Shown here: positions 54,311 through 63,301 of the stretch, one piece after another | Layout: every line of letters begins with the position of its first letter | Numbering within the stretch: position 1 is the first letter of the stretch | Assembly (NCBI GenBank): GCA_027484445.1 | Contig: JAIXSY010000042.1 | Coordinates: 124,001-188,000, forward strand | DNA length: 64,000 bases | Source: Verrucomicrobiaceae bacterium | Lineage (GTDB): Bacteria > Verrucomicrobiota > Verrucomicrobiia > Verrucomicrobiales > Verrucomicrobiaceae | Reading direction: 5' to 3' | The notes under the pieces: generated by a model | What the model was told of the DNA's origin: nothing | Database searches by the model: none | What the model saw: only the letters and a program-made list of their open reading frames with translations | Position numbers and translations under genes: made by a program

Positions 54311-55572
54311 CTTTGCCTTGTTTCCTTCGCTGCTGGCTCTTCGCCGGTCTGAGCTGCCTGTCTGCCTCTGGCTGGACGGCGGATCTGCTATCCCATGTGT
54401 CAGCTCATCCCGAGGGGCAGGCGGCCTTCTCTCTGGATCGTTCGGTGTTTTCAGGAGACACTCGCGATTTGCCGATTGGGGTCTTTGATTCAGGCATCGG
54501 TGGTCTGACTGTGCTAGAAGCCATCCTGACGTTGGATGCCTTTCACAATGACACGCTTCAGCCAGGTGCCGATGGTGTGCCTGACTTTGCGGGCGAGCGC
54601 TTTCAATACTTCGGCGATCAGGCCAACATGCCGTATGGCAACTACTCTAGCGCGGGTCGCACGGATTACCTGCGTGAGCTGATCTTGAAAGACGGTGTGT
54701 TCCTGCTGGGCAAACGCTGGTTTGATCCCACTGCGGGTGTTTTCCGCCAGGACAAGCCGCCGGTGAAGGCGCTGGTCATCGCCTGCAACACGGCCACGGC
54801 TTATGGCATTGATGATTTGCGCTCAGCGCTAAAAGCCTGGGATCTACCTGTGATCGTGGTGGGCGTGGTGGAGGCAGGTGCGCGCGGTGTTTTGGCGGCG
54901 CATGAAGGTGGAGCTGTGGGTGTGCTGGCCACCGTGGGCACTTGTGCCAGTGGGGCCTATCCCCGCGTGATCGGTCAAACTTTAGGTTTGGCAGGGCGTC
55001 TGGTGCCAGCTGTGACTCAGCAGGGCAGCCCCAACTTGGCCGGAGTCATCGAGGGTGATCCCAGTTTTCCCGAGACTGTGCCTGAGCGCTGTGCTGTGGA
55101 TGCGCGCGAGCTGCTGCAAACTCATGCACGCCAGCCCGGGGCGGCCCCCCTGAGCACGGTGGTGCTGGGCTGCACACATTTCCCGCTGGTGCAGGAGGAG
55201 ATCGACCGCGCCTTTGCGGCGCTGCGCGCGCAGCCTGAGTTCCAGCCGCTGCTGGCGGCGCAGCTTCAGTATGTGAACCCGGCGGAGTGGACTGCGCGTG
55301 AGCTTTTTCGTGAGCTAGCCTCGGCGCGGCTGCGTGCCAAGAAAGCGGAGGGGACAGATCGCTTTTTCCTCTCTATTCCAAATCCCCAGCGTCAGGATCT
55401 ACCGCTGACGGCGGATGGTGGATTGGAAAAGGCTTTCAAATACAGCCGTGAACCCGGTCGGCTGGAGGTGGAAGACACGGTGAATGTGCCGATGACACGC
55501 GAACGCATTCCCGCAACGACTCGACAGCTCATCGAGAGACGTTTGCCGCAAGTTTGGCGTCGGCTCCAGTAG
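54307..55572 (+). CDS. Apparently exported glutamate racemase (MurI) homologue
   Basis: 421 residues, longer than the usual 260-290. An N-terminal export-like segment (CWLFAGLSCLSASGWTA) precedes the racemase core. Core motifs are FDSGIGGLTVLEA (56-71), both catalytic cysteines (Cys160 in ACNTATAYG, Cys289 in LGCTHFPLV), and FGDQANMPYG. An insertion between the first strand and FGDQAN (about residues 72-100) and a C-terminal extension of about 90 residues are atypical. Typical MurI makes D-glutamate in the cytoplasm, so an exported copy should have another role, such as handling D-amino acids or fragments of peptidoglycan. It is translationally coupled to cdd. Export itself is a prediction. 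Confidence 0.78.
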   Translation: MTLPCFLRCWLFAGLSCLSASGWTADLLSHVSAHPEGQAAFSLDRSVFSGDTRDLPIGVFDSGIGGLTVLEAILTLDAFHNDTLQPGADGVPDFAGERFQYFGDQANMPYGNYSSAGRTDYLRELILKDGVFLLGKRWFDPTAGVFRQDKPPVKALVIACNTATAYGIDDLRSALKAWDLPVIVVGVVEAGARGVLAAHEGGAVGVLATVGTCASGAYPRVIGQTLGLAGRLVPAVTQQGSPNLAGVIEGDPSFPETVPERCAVDARELLQTHARQPGAAPLSTVVLGCTHFPLVQEEIDRAFAALRAQPEFQPLLAAQLQYVNPAEWTARELFRELASARLRAKKAEGTDRFFLSIPNPQRQDLPLTADGGLEKAFKYSREPGRLEVEDTVNVPMTRERIPATTRQLIERRLPQVWRRLQ

Positions 55573-55584
55573 CCGCAGGGCCAG

Positions 55585-56943
55585 TCAGGAACCTTTTTGC
55601 GCGGCCTCTTCCCAGAGGCGTCGGTAATGGTCCAGGCGTTCTTTGATGCGCCCCTCCAGGCCGTGTGTGGTCGGCTCGTAGTACTGCCGTCCACCTTCCA
55701 GGCAGCGCTGCGGTACGAAGCCACCTTCGTAGTGATGTGGGTTCAGGTAGCCTTCGCCGTGGCCCAGGGTCTTGGCCCCGGCATAATGTTTGTCCCGCAG
55801 GTGTTTCGGCACAGGCAGGGTGCGACCATGCTTCACATCAGACATCGCGGCACCGATGGCCTGGGTGGCGCTGTTGCTCTTCGGGGCGGTAGCCAGGTAA
55901 AGCACGGCATGGGACAGGATGAGTTGCGACTCTGGCATGCCGATGAATTCCACCGCTTGTTGGGCGGCAACAGCCACTCGTAGCGCGTTGCTGTCCGCCA
56001 AGCCGATGTCCTCGCTGGCAGCGATGACGATGCGCCGGGTGATGAAGCGGATGTCTTCGCCGGCGTGCAGCATCTTCGCCAGCCAGTAGATGGCTGCATC
56101 GGGATCACTGGCACGGATGGATTTGATGAAGGCGCTGGCCGTATCGTAGTGCGCGTCGCCATCGCCATCATAGACCACGGTTTTTTGCTGCACGCTTTCC
56201 TCGGCGGCAGCTAGGTCGATGACGATGCGTCCGTCTGGTCCGGCTGGGGTGGAGAGCACGGCCAGCTCCAGCGCATTCAGGCATTTGCGTGCATCGCCGT
56301 CGCAGATTGTCGCCAAGTGAAGACTCGCCTCGGGGGTGATGCTGGCCTTGCTTTGACCCAGGCCGCGTTCTTCATCAGCGAGTGCGCGTTCGATGAGGGT
56401 TTGCAGCTCAGGTATGCCCAGGGGCTCTAGCGTGAAGACTTGAGAGCGACTGACCAGCGGGCTATTGACATAAAAGAACGGGTTGTGCGTGGTCGCGCCG
56501 ATGAAGCGCAGCGTGCCGCGCTCGAGATGCGGCAGCAGCACGTCTTGCTGGGCTTTGTTGAAGCGATGGATTTCATCGACAAAAAGGATCGTGGACTGCC
56601 CATTGAGCTGGCGCAGCCGTGCCGCTGCCTCAGCCTCTCGGCGAATGTCCGCCACGCTGCTCTCCACACCGCTCAGCGTCACGAAACGGGCGCGGGTCTC
56701 ATGGCTGATGATGCTGGCCAGGGTGGTTTTGCCAACCCCCGGCGGCCCGTAGAGCAGGATGGAGGAGAAGCGATCTGCCAGGATCGCGCGACGCAGCAGC
56801 CGCCCTTCGCCCAAAATGTGAGCCTGCCCGGTGTATTCTGCTAGGGTGCGTGGGCGCATCCGGGCGGCCAAGGGCGCACCAGGGTCCACCGCTGTCCCGG
56901 AGGCAGGGGCAGGAGAATCAGCGGCAAAGAGGTCGTCGGGCAT
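55585..56943 (-). CDS. rarA: Replication-associated recombination protein RarA (MgsA)
   Basis: 452 residues. An N-terminal segment (LFAADSPAP) resembles a clamp or SSB-binding tail. The AAA+ core has Walker A LYGPPGVGKTT, Walker B TILFVDEIHRFNKAQQD and GATTHNPFF. The C-terminal MgsA tetramerisation domain includes IYWLAKMLHAGEDIRFITRRI and PKHLRDKHYAGAKTLGHGEGY. RarA acts at stalled replication forks. It converges on the racemase-like gene with 12 bases between stops. Confidence 0.95.
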   Translation of the reverse strand: MPDDLFAADSPAPASGTAVDPGAPLAARMRPRTLAEYTGQAHILGEGRLLRRAILADRFSSILLYGPPGVGKTTLASIISHETRARFVTLSGVESSVADIRREAEAAARLRQLNGQSTILFVDEIHRFNKAQQDVLLPHLERGTLRFIGATTHNPFFYVNSPLVSRSQVFTLEPLGIPELQTLIERALADEERGLGQSKASITPEASLHLATICDGDARKCLNALELAVLSTPAGPDGRIVIDLAAAEESVQQKTVVYDGDGDAHYDTASAFIKSIRASDPDAAIYWLAKMLHAGEDIRFITRRIVIAASEDIGLADSNALRVAVAAQQAVEFIGMPESQLILSHAVLYLATAPKSNSATQAIGAAMSDVKHGRTLPVPKHLRDKHYAGAKTLGHGEGYLNPHHYEGGFVPQRCLEGGRQYYEPTTHGLEGRIKERLDHYRRLWEEAAQKGS

Positions 56944-57118
56944 GATGGCGGGGGCTCAGAGTGTCGAAGAAAACAGCTCCGTCATCTGCGGAGTTGGCGG
57001 GAGCCGGGAGCCGCGCAGGCCAGAAGGGCTGGTGAAGAGCCGCTTTTTTCCATTGCTCCGTCGTTAGGGATTGCCGGGTGGGGGCGTTTGGTCGCATGTT
57101 CAGGTTTCTTTTTTCCTC

Positions 57119-58300
57119 ATGAAGTTCATCGCCTCCGCCTTCCTCGCGCTGGCCCTCGCTGGGTCGGCCTTTGCTGCAGACACGGTCAAGCTCGTCCGCG
57201 TGCATGAAAAGTTGAGCACGCCGTGGCCCATCGCGGTGCTGATCCCGCCCGATGGCAGTCAGCGGGAGTTCTTGGCGCTGCAGCGTGGTCAGGTGCTGAT
57301 TTTGCCCAAAGACGAGCAGGCCGGTGAGGCGAAGACCTTTCTGGACCTGAGCACGCGCGGCCTGGAGGCGGCGAATGGCAAGTTCGAGGAAGGGCTGAAC
57401 GGCATGGCCTTTCACCCGAAGTTCGCGGAGAACGGGCTCTTTTACCTCTGCTACACGATGCAGAAACCGAAGCGGCTGGTCGTGAGTGAGATGAAGGCCA
57501 GTGGAGACAAGGCAGACGAGAGCACCGAGCGCGTGTTGCTGGAGATCCCGCTGATCAACTGGAACCACCACGGTGGCAATCTGGTCTTCGGTCCAGATGG
57601 CTACCTCTACATCGGCGTGGGTGATACCTCGAAGCGCAACGACGAAAAGCGCATGGCGCAGCTGAATGCGGTGCTGGTGGGGAAGGTGCTGCGCATCGAC
57701 GTGAATAGCCGTGAGTATCACAACGCGTATGGCATCCCCGCAGACAATCCCTTTGCGGATGGAGTCGATGCGCTGCCGCAGATCTACGCCTATGGCATTC
57801 GCAATCCCTGGGGCATGAGCTTTGACGCGAAGGGCCGCCTGTGGCTGGCGGATGTGGGGCAGGACCTGTGGGAGGAGATCAACTGGATCGAAAAAGGCGG
57901 AAACTACGGCTGGAGCTACCGCGAAGGAGCCCGCCCCTTCCCGCTGCGCATGGATGCCCCGCCGGAAGGCGCGAAGCTGATCGATCCGATTTTTGAATAC
58001 CACCATGGCGAAGGCCTGAGCATCACCGGCGGCATCGTTTACACCGGGAAGGCACTGCCGGAGCTGGCGGGCAGCTACGTCTATGGCGATTTTGTCTTGG
58101 GCAAAATCTGGAGCCTGAAGGTGGATGACAGCGGCAAGGTGGCGGGCAACACCCTGCTCTACACCAGCCCGCAGACCCCGGCCGACAATCCAAAGAAAAA
58201 GCCGACAGTCCTCGTGAAGCCCACGGCTTTCTGTGCGAATGCTTCTGGCGAAATGCTGGTGCTGGACTGGAATGGTGGGATCTACCGGATGGGAAAATGA
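57119..58300 (+). CDS. Secreted PQQ-dependent sugar dehydrogenase-like beta-propeller protein
   Basis: 393 residues from the ATG at 57119 with a signal peptide (MKFIASAFLALALAGSAFA). The fold is a six-bladed propeller of the glucose/sorbosone dehydrogenase type: TPWPIAVLIPPDG, EGLNGMAFHPKF, NWNHHGGNLVFGPDGYLYIGVGD (with the basic His pair), YGIRNPWGMSFD, and the catalytic-site-like WLADVGQDLWEEIN. It probably oxidises a sugar in the periplasm, but PQQ use cannot be proven. It is coupled to the next gene by an ATGA overlap. Confidence 0.82.
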   Translation: MKFIASAFLALALAGSAFAADTVKLVRVHEKLSTPWPIAVLIPPDGSQREFLALQRGQVLILPKDEQAGEAKTFLDLSTRGLEAANGKFEEGLNGMAFHPKFAENGLFYLCYTMQKPKRLVVSEMKASGDKADESTERVLLEIPLINWNHHGGNLVFGPDGYLYIGVGDTSKRNDEKRMAQLNAVLVGKVLRIDVNSREYHNAYGIPADNPFADGVDALPQIYAYGIRNPWGMSFDAKGRLWLADVGQDLWEEINWIEKGGNYGWSYREGARPFPLRMDAPPEGAKLIDPIFEYHHGEGLSITGGIVYTGKALPELAGSYVYGDFVLGKIWSLKVDDSGKVAGNTLLYTSPQTPADNPKKKPTVLVKPTAFCANASGEMLVLDWNGGIYRMGK

Positions 58301-59247
58301 GTCTGCCTGAGGTGCCTTCGGCGCTGCCCCGGGTGCTCTACATCCGCGGTGGGGCGTTGGGAGATTTTATTCTGACGCTACCCGTCATCCGACATCTGCG
58401 ACGGGCGATGCCGAAGGCGCACCTGGAGGTCATGAGCCAGCGGGGTTGGGTAGATCTGGCCCTGAAGGCTGGCTTGGCTGATGCTGTGCGGCCACTAGGT
58501 GATGTGCGCATGGCGCGTTTCTTTGCCCGAGGTGGGCAGATCGACCCCGCGCTAGCCGCAGAGATCGGGCGCTGCACGCTGGTGATCAGCCATCTGTATG
58601 ACCCCGATGGCATCCTACGGGAAAACATGCAGCGCATCGGCGTGCGCACGTTTCTTCAGGCTCCGCATCAGGTTCTGCCAGGGCAAGGTCATGCCTGCCA
58701 GCAGCTGGGGCGTCCGCTGGAGCAGTTGGCGCTTTTCTTGGAGGATGGCGATTGGCGCGCGCCACTGTTTGCCTGCCCAAATGTGCCGCAGGCGGCGGCA
58801 AGGCGTGTGGCCATTCATCCAGGCAGTGGCTCGCCGATGAAAAACTGGCCGCTGGAGCGCTGGCTGGCGGTGGCGCAAGCGATCCGGGCGCAAGATCCCG
58901 AGGTGGAGGTGGTTTTCCTGAGTGGCGAGGCCGAGGAGGAACGCGGCACGCTGCCTGCCGATCTGCCTTTTCCCCGCTGGCATCAGGTGCCGCTAGCAGA
59001 GCTTGCGGATCGCTTGTGCGGCTGCACGCTTTACCTGGGGCATGACAGTGGTGTCGGGCATCTGGCCGCAGCCTGTGGGCTGCCCTGCCTGCTGCTTTTT
59101 GGCCCAACCGATCCGGCGCTGTGGGCACCACCCCAGGCCGGGGTGCGCACGCTGCGGGCACCGGGCGGTGACCTGAAATGTCTGCCAGTGGAGGCGGTGC
59201 GCGACACGGCCCTGGCACTGCTGGAGGACAGCCATCGCCCAAACTGA
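58297..59247 (+). CDS. GT9 (heptosyltransferase-like) glycosyltransferase
   Basis: 316 residues, starting in an ATGA overlap with the dehydrogenase gene. The GT9 landmarks are present: IRGGALGDFILTLPVIRHLRR near the N-terminus, HPGSGSPMKNWPLERW at about 178-195, and GHDSGVGHLAAACGLPCLLLFGPTDP near 250. These transferases add heptose or other sugars to lipopolysaccharide cores. The pairing with a sugar dehydrogenase is probably only transcriptional. Acceptor and donor are not readable. Confidence 0.85.
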   Translation: MSLPEVPSALPRVLYIRGGALGDFILTLPVIRHLRRAMPKAHLEVMSQRGWVDLALKAGLADAVRPLGDVRMARFFARGGQIDPALAAEIGRCTLVISHLYDPDGILRENMQRIGVRTFLQAPHQVLPGQGHACQQLGRPLEQLALFLEDGDWRAPLFACPNVPQAAARRVAIHPGSGSPMKNWPLERWLAVAQAIRAQDPEVEVVFLSGEAEEERGTLPADLPFPRWHQVPLAELADRLCGCTLYLGHDSGVGHLAAACGLPCLLLFGPTDPALWAPPQAGVRTLRAPGGDLKCLPVEAVRDTALALLEDSHRPN

Positions 59248-59298
59248 GGCAAAAGCGCGGCTTGTGACGATTCCGCGACGTGCTACAGGGCTCGCATC

Positions 59299-59928
59299 AT
59301 GCCTCCATTTACAGGTAAATTTCGTACCATTCTCATTCTCGGTGCCCCCGGCAGCGGCAAGGGCACCCAGGGCAAGGTCCTGGGCACCATCCCGCGCTTT
59401 CATCATCTGGCTTGCGGCGATGTTTTCCGCTCCCTGGATACCCGCACGCCTCTGGGTCAGAAGTTTGTCGAATACTCCAGCCGAGGTGAACTCGTGCCCG
59501 ATGATGTGACGGTCCAGCTTTGGCGGGCAAACATCAAGCAGCGGGTGGACAGCCACCAGTTCAAGCCAGAGATCGACTTTCTCGTGCTGGATGGCATTCC
59601 GCGCAATGTAGAGCAGGCTAGGCTGATGGAAGCAGACATTGAGGTGCTGAAGGTCTTCCACCTGAGTTGCCCCGACCGCACGGAGCTAGCACGCCGCCTG
59701 CGCAAGCGCGCGCTGAAGGACAACCGTTTTGACGATGCCAACGAGGCTGTGATCCAGCAGCGCTTTGCGACTTACGAAGCCGAGACCAAGCCAATCCTGG
59801 ACTACTATCAGGACGAGCGCATCGTGAACATCGACGCCAGCCAGCCGCCCGCCAAGGTGCTTTACGACATCATCGGTGGTGTCATGACGCTGGATGCCTG
59901 GCGCGAGCTGGAGAAGATGAGGATCTAG
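59299..59928 (+). CDS. adk: Adenylate kinase family nucleoside monophosphate kinase
   Basis: 209 residues. P-loop GAPGSGKGTQ at 15-24, the NMP-binding part CGDVFRS, the conserved LDGIPRNVEQA and a LID-arginine region RRLRKRALKDNRFDD. The short LID is typical of the non-zinc class. It interconverts AMP, ATP and ADP. Before fmt is a spacer with a tandem CAG-TTTT repeat (60037-60070). Confidence 0.9.
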   Translation: MPPFTGKFRTILILGAPGSGKGTQGKVLGTIPRFHHLACGDVFRSLDTRTPLGQKFVEYSSRGELVPDDVTVQLWRANIKQRVDSHQFKPEIDFLVLDGIPRNVEQARLMEADIEVLKVFHLSCPDRTELARRLRKRALKDNRFDDANEAVIQQRFATYEAETKPILDYYQDERIVNIDASQPPAKVLYDIIGGVMTLDAWRELEKMRI

Positions 59929-59931
59929 GGA

Positions 59932-60070
59932 AAGGCTGAAAGCTAAAAGCGGATGCATGATCAGAAGCCCAAAGCGTTCTGGTTTCATCTCTCCATTTTC
60001 CACTCCTCCGTCTTCTCACCGCCTTCTCGCTCTTTCTTTTTTCAGCATTTCAGTTTTCAGCTTTTGGCTT
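59932..60070. repeat. Intergenic repeat with matching arms between adk and fmt
   Basis: On the left, GGCTGAAAGCTAAAAGC (59934-59950); on the right, near 60040-60070, a tandem run of TTTCAGC, ATTTCAG, TTTTCAGC and TTTTGGC, roughly complementary to the left arm. The transcript could fold into a long, imperfect hairpin just before the fmt start. I do not recognise the family. Confidence 0.4.
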
Positions 60071-60075
60071 CCCCC

Positions 60076-61014
60076 ATGCGCATTCTTTTCATCGGCACTG
60101 GTGACATCGGCCTGCCCTCGTTGGAGTGGCTTTTGACGACACCGAAACATGAGGTCGTGGGGGTGGTCACACAGCCAGACAAGCCTGCGGGGCGGAAGCT
60201 GGTGATGACGCCACCGGAGGTGAAGGTGCGCGCGCTCGCCGCAGGCCTGACCGTGCTGCAGCCGCCGAAGATCCGGCACATCGTGGAAGAGCTGCGCGCC
60301 TTTCAGGCGGATGTGGCGGTGGTGGTGGCCTACGGTCAGATTTTGCCAAAGAGCTTGCTGGAGGTGCCGCGGCTAGCCTGCCTGAACATCCACGCCTCCC
60401 TGCTGCCACGGCATCGCGGGGCATCGCCCATCCAGGCGGCCATCCGTGAAGGCGATGCAGAGACGGGCGTGACCATCATGTTCATGGACGAGGGCTTGGA
60501 CACCGGGGACATGCTGCTGATGGACGCCATGCCCATCCTGCCCACGGACACCGGCGGCACACTGCATGACAGGCTGGCCCTGGCCGCGCCTGCCAGCCTG
60601 GAGCGGGCGCTGGACCTGATCGCCACCGGCCAGCCGCCACGAACGCCGCAGGACAACGCGCGTGCCACCCACTGCGGGAAGCTGCGGCGTGAGGATGGCC
60701 GCCTCGATTGGTCACGCCCGGCGGTGGAGCTGGAGCGCCTGATCCGCGCCTATTCCCCTTGGCCGGGCACCAGCTGCCTGCTGCCGGGAGAAAAGCCCGC
60801 CGTGCTGAAGATTCACCGCGCCACGCAGCTGGAGGGAGATGTCTGCCCTGTGCCGGGCACGGTCCTTTCCTGCGATGCGAAAACCGGGCTCGTGGTGACC
60901 TGCGGCACGGGTTTGCTAAGGCTGGAGGAGGTGCAGGCAGAAGGGGGCAAGCGCCTTCCAGCAGCAGATTTCTTGCGCGGGCATCCTCTGGATGTCGGGG
61001 CACTTCTCCGGTAG
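60076..61014 (+). CDS. fmt: Methionyl-tRNA formyltransferase
   Basis: 312 residues from the ATG at 60076; the in-frame extension upstream is a shadow. The N-terminal formyl-transferase domain shows MRILFIGTGDIGLPSLEWL, VVTQPDKPAGRK, NIHASLLPRHRGASPIQAAI (catalytic Asn and His) and EGLDTGDML (catalytic Asp). The C-terminal OB domain ends with FLRGHPLDVGALLR. It formylates initiator Met-tRNA. The next gene, rsmA, begins 59 bases later on the same strand, a common translation-gene pairing. Confidence 0.95.
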   Translation: MRILFIGTGDIGLPSLEWLLTTPKHEVVGVVTQPDKPAGRKLVMTPPEVKVRALAAGLTVLQPPKIRHIVEELRAFQADVAVVVAYGQILPKSLLEVPRLACLNIHASLLPRHRGASPIQAAIREGDAETGVTIMFMDEGLDTGDMLLMDAMPILPTDTGGTLHDRLALAAPASLERALDLIATGQPPRTPQDNARATHCGKLRREDGRLDWSRPAVELERLIRAYSPWPGTSCLLPGEKPAVLKIHRATQLEGDVCPVPGTVLSCDAKTGLVVTCGTGLLRLEEVQAEGGKRLPAADFLRGHPLDVGALLR

Positions 61015-61072
61015 GCGCAGGACCTCGCATTTCGGCATTTGCGCGCAGTGGATCCCCCGTGCATCTCAGGGC

Positions 61073-62419
61073 ATGAGATCCCAAGGCACCGGCAGACGCA
61101 GCACCCGCATCATCAGCGGCCAGGAGGTGGCCCCGCGCCGCAGCATGGGGCAGAATTTCCTCGTGGATGACAACCTCGCGCACTGGATCGCCGATCAGAT
61201 CGAGCCGGATGGCGCGCCGTTTGTCGTGGAGCCTGGGCCAGGCCTGGGGGCGATGACGCAGCATCTGGTGGGGCGTCCGCAGCAGCTGGTGCTCATTGAA
61301 AAAGATCACGCACTCGCGCCCGAGCTGCAAAAGCGCTATGAAGGCCGGGCAGATGTCACTGTGCTGCATGAGGACGCCACCCGCGTCAGCACGCGCGGCT
61401 GGTATCAGCAAGGTGATGTGCGTGTGATCGGGAACCTACCCTACTCGGTGGGCGGGGAGATTTTGAAGCACCTGCTCACACCGCCGACGCCTGTCACGCG
61501 TGCCGTTTTCATGCTGCAAAAGGAGGTCTGCGACCGCCTCGCGGCCAAGGTGGGCCAGGACGGCTACGGCGCGCTGAGCCTGATGGTGCAGCGTGATTGG
61601 GAGGTGGAGATGCTACGCGTCGTGCCGCCGGAGGTCTTCAAGCCAAAGCCGAAGGTGGACAGCGCCGTGGTGCGCCTGACGCCGCGTGATCCGCGCACGT
61701 TGCCGGTGTGCGACCGGCGCATGTTTGAAAAGCTGGTGCGCCTCGGCTTCAGCCAGCGCCGGAAGCAGATGAAAAACCTGCTTCCCGAACCACCCGGAGG
61801 CTGGCAGGCGCTGGTCGATCATCTGGGCAAGCCCGCCACGCTGCGAGCGGAAGAACTAAGCCTGGAGGAATGGGTGAACCTGAGCCGCTGGTATGAAAAC
61901 CGCTGTGGCACCGACGCCGGGCAGAAGGCCAGCGAGATGTTTGATGTGGTGAATGAGCGCAATGAGGTCATCCAGCAGCTCCCACGCGGCGAGGTCCATG
62001 CCAAAGGGCTGCTGCACCGCGCAGTTCATGTCTTCGTCATCAACTCACGCGGGGAGGTGTATCTGCAAAAGCGCTCCCACCTGAAGGATGTGTCGCCGCT
62101 GAAATGGGACAGCAGCGCCGCTGGGCATCTGGATGTCGGCGAAAGCTACGCCGCCTGCGCCATCCGCGAGACGCGGGAAGAAATCGGCATCGAGATCGAC
62201 AGCACCGAACTTGCCGCACAGTTGCCTGCTGGTACGCACACGGACCACGAATTTGTCGAGCTCCACCTCGCCCGCCACAACGGCCCGATGCGCCCGCTGC
62301 CGGAAGAAATCGCCTGTGGCGAGTGGTTCGCGCCTGAAACGATAGACACCTGGATCAGCGCGCGCCCGCAGGACTTCGCGAAGGGTTTTGTTTCGTGCTG
62401 GAAGGCTTGGCGGAAATGA
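61073..62419 (+). CDS. rsmA: 16S rRNA dimethyltransferase RsmA (KsgA) fused to a NUDIX hydrolase
   Basis: 448 residues from the ATG at 61073 (CAGGG ribosome-binding site). Residues about 1-270 are RsmA: RRSMGQNFLVD, VVEPGPGLGAMTQHL, RVIGNLPYSVGGEILKHLL and FKPKPKVDSAVVRL. It dimethylates two adenines at the 3' end of 16S rRNA. Residues about 280-448 are a NUDIX domain of the IPP-isomerase-like YfcD type, with FDVVNERNEVIQQLPRGEVH and the full NUDIX box (GHLDVGESYAACAIRETREE). Each unit keeps its catalytic residues, so the protein is probably bifunctional. The NUDIX substrate is unknown. The join is within one uninterrupted frame. Confidence 0.93.
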   Translation: MRSQGTGRRSTRIISGQEVAPRRSMGQNFLVDDNLAHWIADQIEPDGAPFVVEPGPGLGAMTQHLVGRPQQLVLIEKDHALAPELQKRYEGRADVTVLHEDATRVSTRGWYQQGDVRVIGNLPYSVGGEILKHLLTPPTPVTRAVFMLQKEVCDRLAAKVGQDGYGALSLMVQRDWEVEMLRVVPPEVFKPKPKVDSAVVRLTPRDPRTLPVCDRRMFEKLVRLGFSQRRKQMKNLLPEPPGGWQALVDHLGKPATLRAEELSLEEWVNLSRWYENRCGTDAGQKASEMFDVVNERNEVIQQLPRGEVHAKGLLHRAVHVFVINSRGEVYLQKRSHLKDVSPLKWDSSAAGHLDVGESYAACAIRETREEIGIEIDSTELAAQLPAGTHTDHEFVELHLARHNGPMRPLPEEIACGEWFAPETIDTWISARPQDFAKGFVSCWKAWRK

Positions 62420-62420
62420 A

Positions 62421-62449
62421 AACGGCTGCCCGCAAAGCAGGCAGCCGTT
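62421..62449 (-). terminator. Hairpin terminator of the DUF1080 gene
   Basis: A perfect 10-base stem (AACGGCTGCC and GGCAGCCGTT) with a nine-base loop. Read on the minus strand it is followed by TTTTCATTTCC, so it suits the minus-strand gene that ends at 62476. It lies directly after the rsmA stop and may also affect that transcript. Confidence 0.7.
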
Positions 62450-62475
62450 GATGGAAAGGCTTTAAAGGGAGCAGG

Positions 62476-63159
62476 TTACAGCGTCTTTAGCTTCACGGCG
62501 CGCCAGCGCACGGTGTAGGGGCCGGTGCCTGCCTTGATGCCATGCACCTGGAAGCCGATGTAGCCTTCGGGATCGCCGGGCTGGTGGAAGTCGGCGGTTT
62601 TTACACCGTTCACGAAGCTCTGGTAGTGGTCGCCTTTCACCAGGATGCGGTAGTGGTTCCACTCGCCTTTCTTGAAGGCGGCCTTGGCTTCTTCAGTGCG
62701 GACGGCTTCTGTCTGCGTCAGGATGCTCCACCAGGTGCCGCGACGGGCCTCGTCGTAAAAATCACCAGCGGTGCCATTCACGGCGATCTCGCACTGCGGA
62801 CCGTAGAGGCGGCCTGCGGGCAGGGGCTTGCCGTTTTTGCTGCCTTCGGGGGCAGGGTCACCTTCCTTGGCGAGGTGGCTGCGGACCTGCACGCCGGAGT
62901 TCAGCTCGTTGTCCACCTGCACCTCAAACTGGAGTTCGAAGTCTTTGAAGGGACCTTTGACGAGGAAGGTGTTCGGGCTGCCTTCGGTCGTGGTGCCGAT
63001 GAGGACGCCATTTTCGACCTTGTAGGTGGCTTGGCCGCTGACGATCTGGGCATCTGAGCCGAGGCCGTCTTTGAACCACTCCTGCCAGCCATCCTCAGCG
63101 GGCAGCAGGGCAGGGGAAAGTAGAGCAGTGATCAGAGAAGCAAAAAACCGGATTTTCAT
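62476..63159 (-). CDS. Secreted DUF1080 / 3-keto-disaccharide hydrolase family protein
   Basis: 227 residues from the ATG at 63159, with a signal peptide (MKIRFFASLITALLSPALLPAED). The concanavalin-like DUF1080 fold is clear: DGWQEWFKDG, YKVENGVLIGTT, FKDFELQFEVQVDNELNSGVQVRSH, GPQCEIAVNG, EWNHYRILVKGDHYQSFVNG and GYIGFQVHG. Members cleave 3-keto-glycosides or bind sugars, and are strongly expanded in Planctomycetota and Verrucomicrobiota. It stands alone between the RsmA fusion and a palindrome-rich region. It is a better family match than the protein at 8179. Confidence 0.85.
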   Translation of the reverse strand: MKIRFFASLITALLSPALLPAEDGWQEWFKDGLGSDAQIVSGQATYKVENGVLIGTTTEGSPNTFLVKGPFKDFELQFEVQVDNELNSGVQVRSHLAKEGDPAPEGSKNGKPLPAGRLYGPQCEIAVNGTAGDFYDEARRGTWWSILTQTEAVRTEEAKAAFKKGEWNHYRILVKGDHYQSFVNGVKTADFHQPGDPEGYIGFQVHGIKAGTGPYTVRWRAVKLKTL

Positions 63160-63272
63160 GGGGCGCAAGGAACGTGCGCCAAGCCTCGACTCCATCACGC
63201 GAGTGAAAAAACACGCACTGCCAGGCTCGTGTTTTGGCATGGGATCTGAGCCGGCCAGGGCATTCACAAGGC

Positions 63273-63286
63273 TCTCAAATGTGAGA
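63273..63286. promoter_or_regulatory. Small palindrome TCTCA-AATG-TGAGA
   Basis: A perfect 5-base-arm inverted repeat in the AT-rich gap upstream of the small gene at 63422. With the palindrome at 63302 it may form part of an operator region. The protein that would bind is not known. Confidence 0.35.
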
Positions 63287-63301
63287 ATTTTCGCTAATTA
63301 G

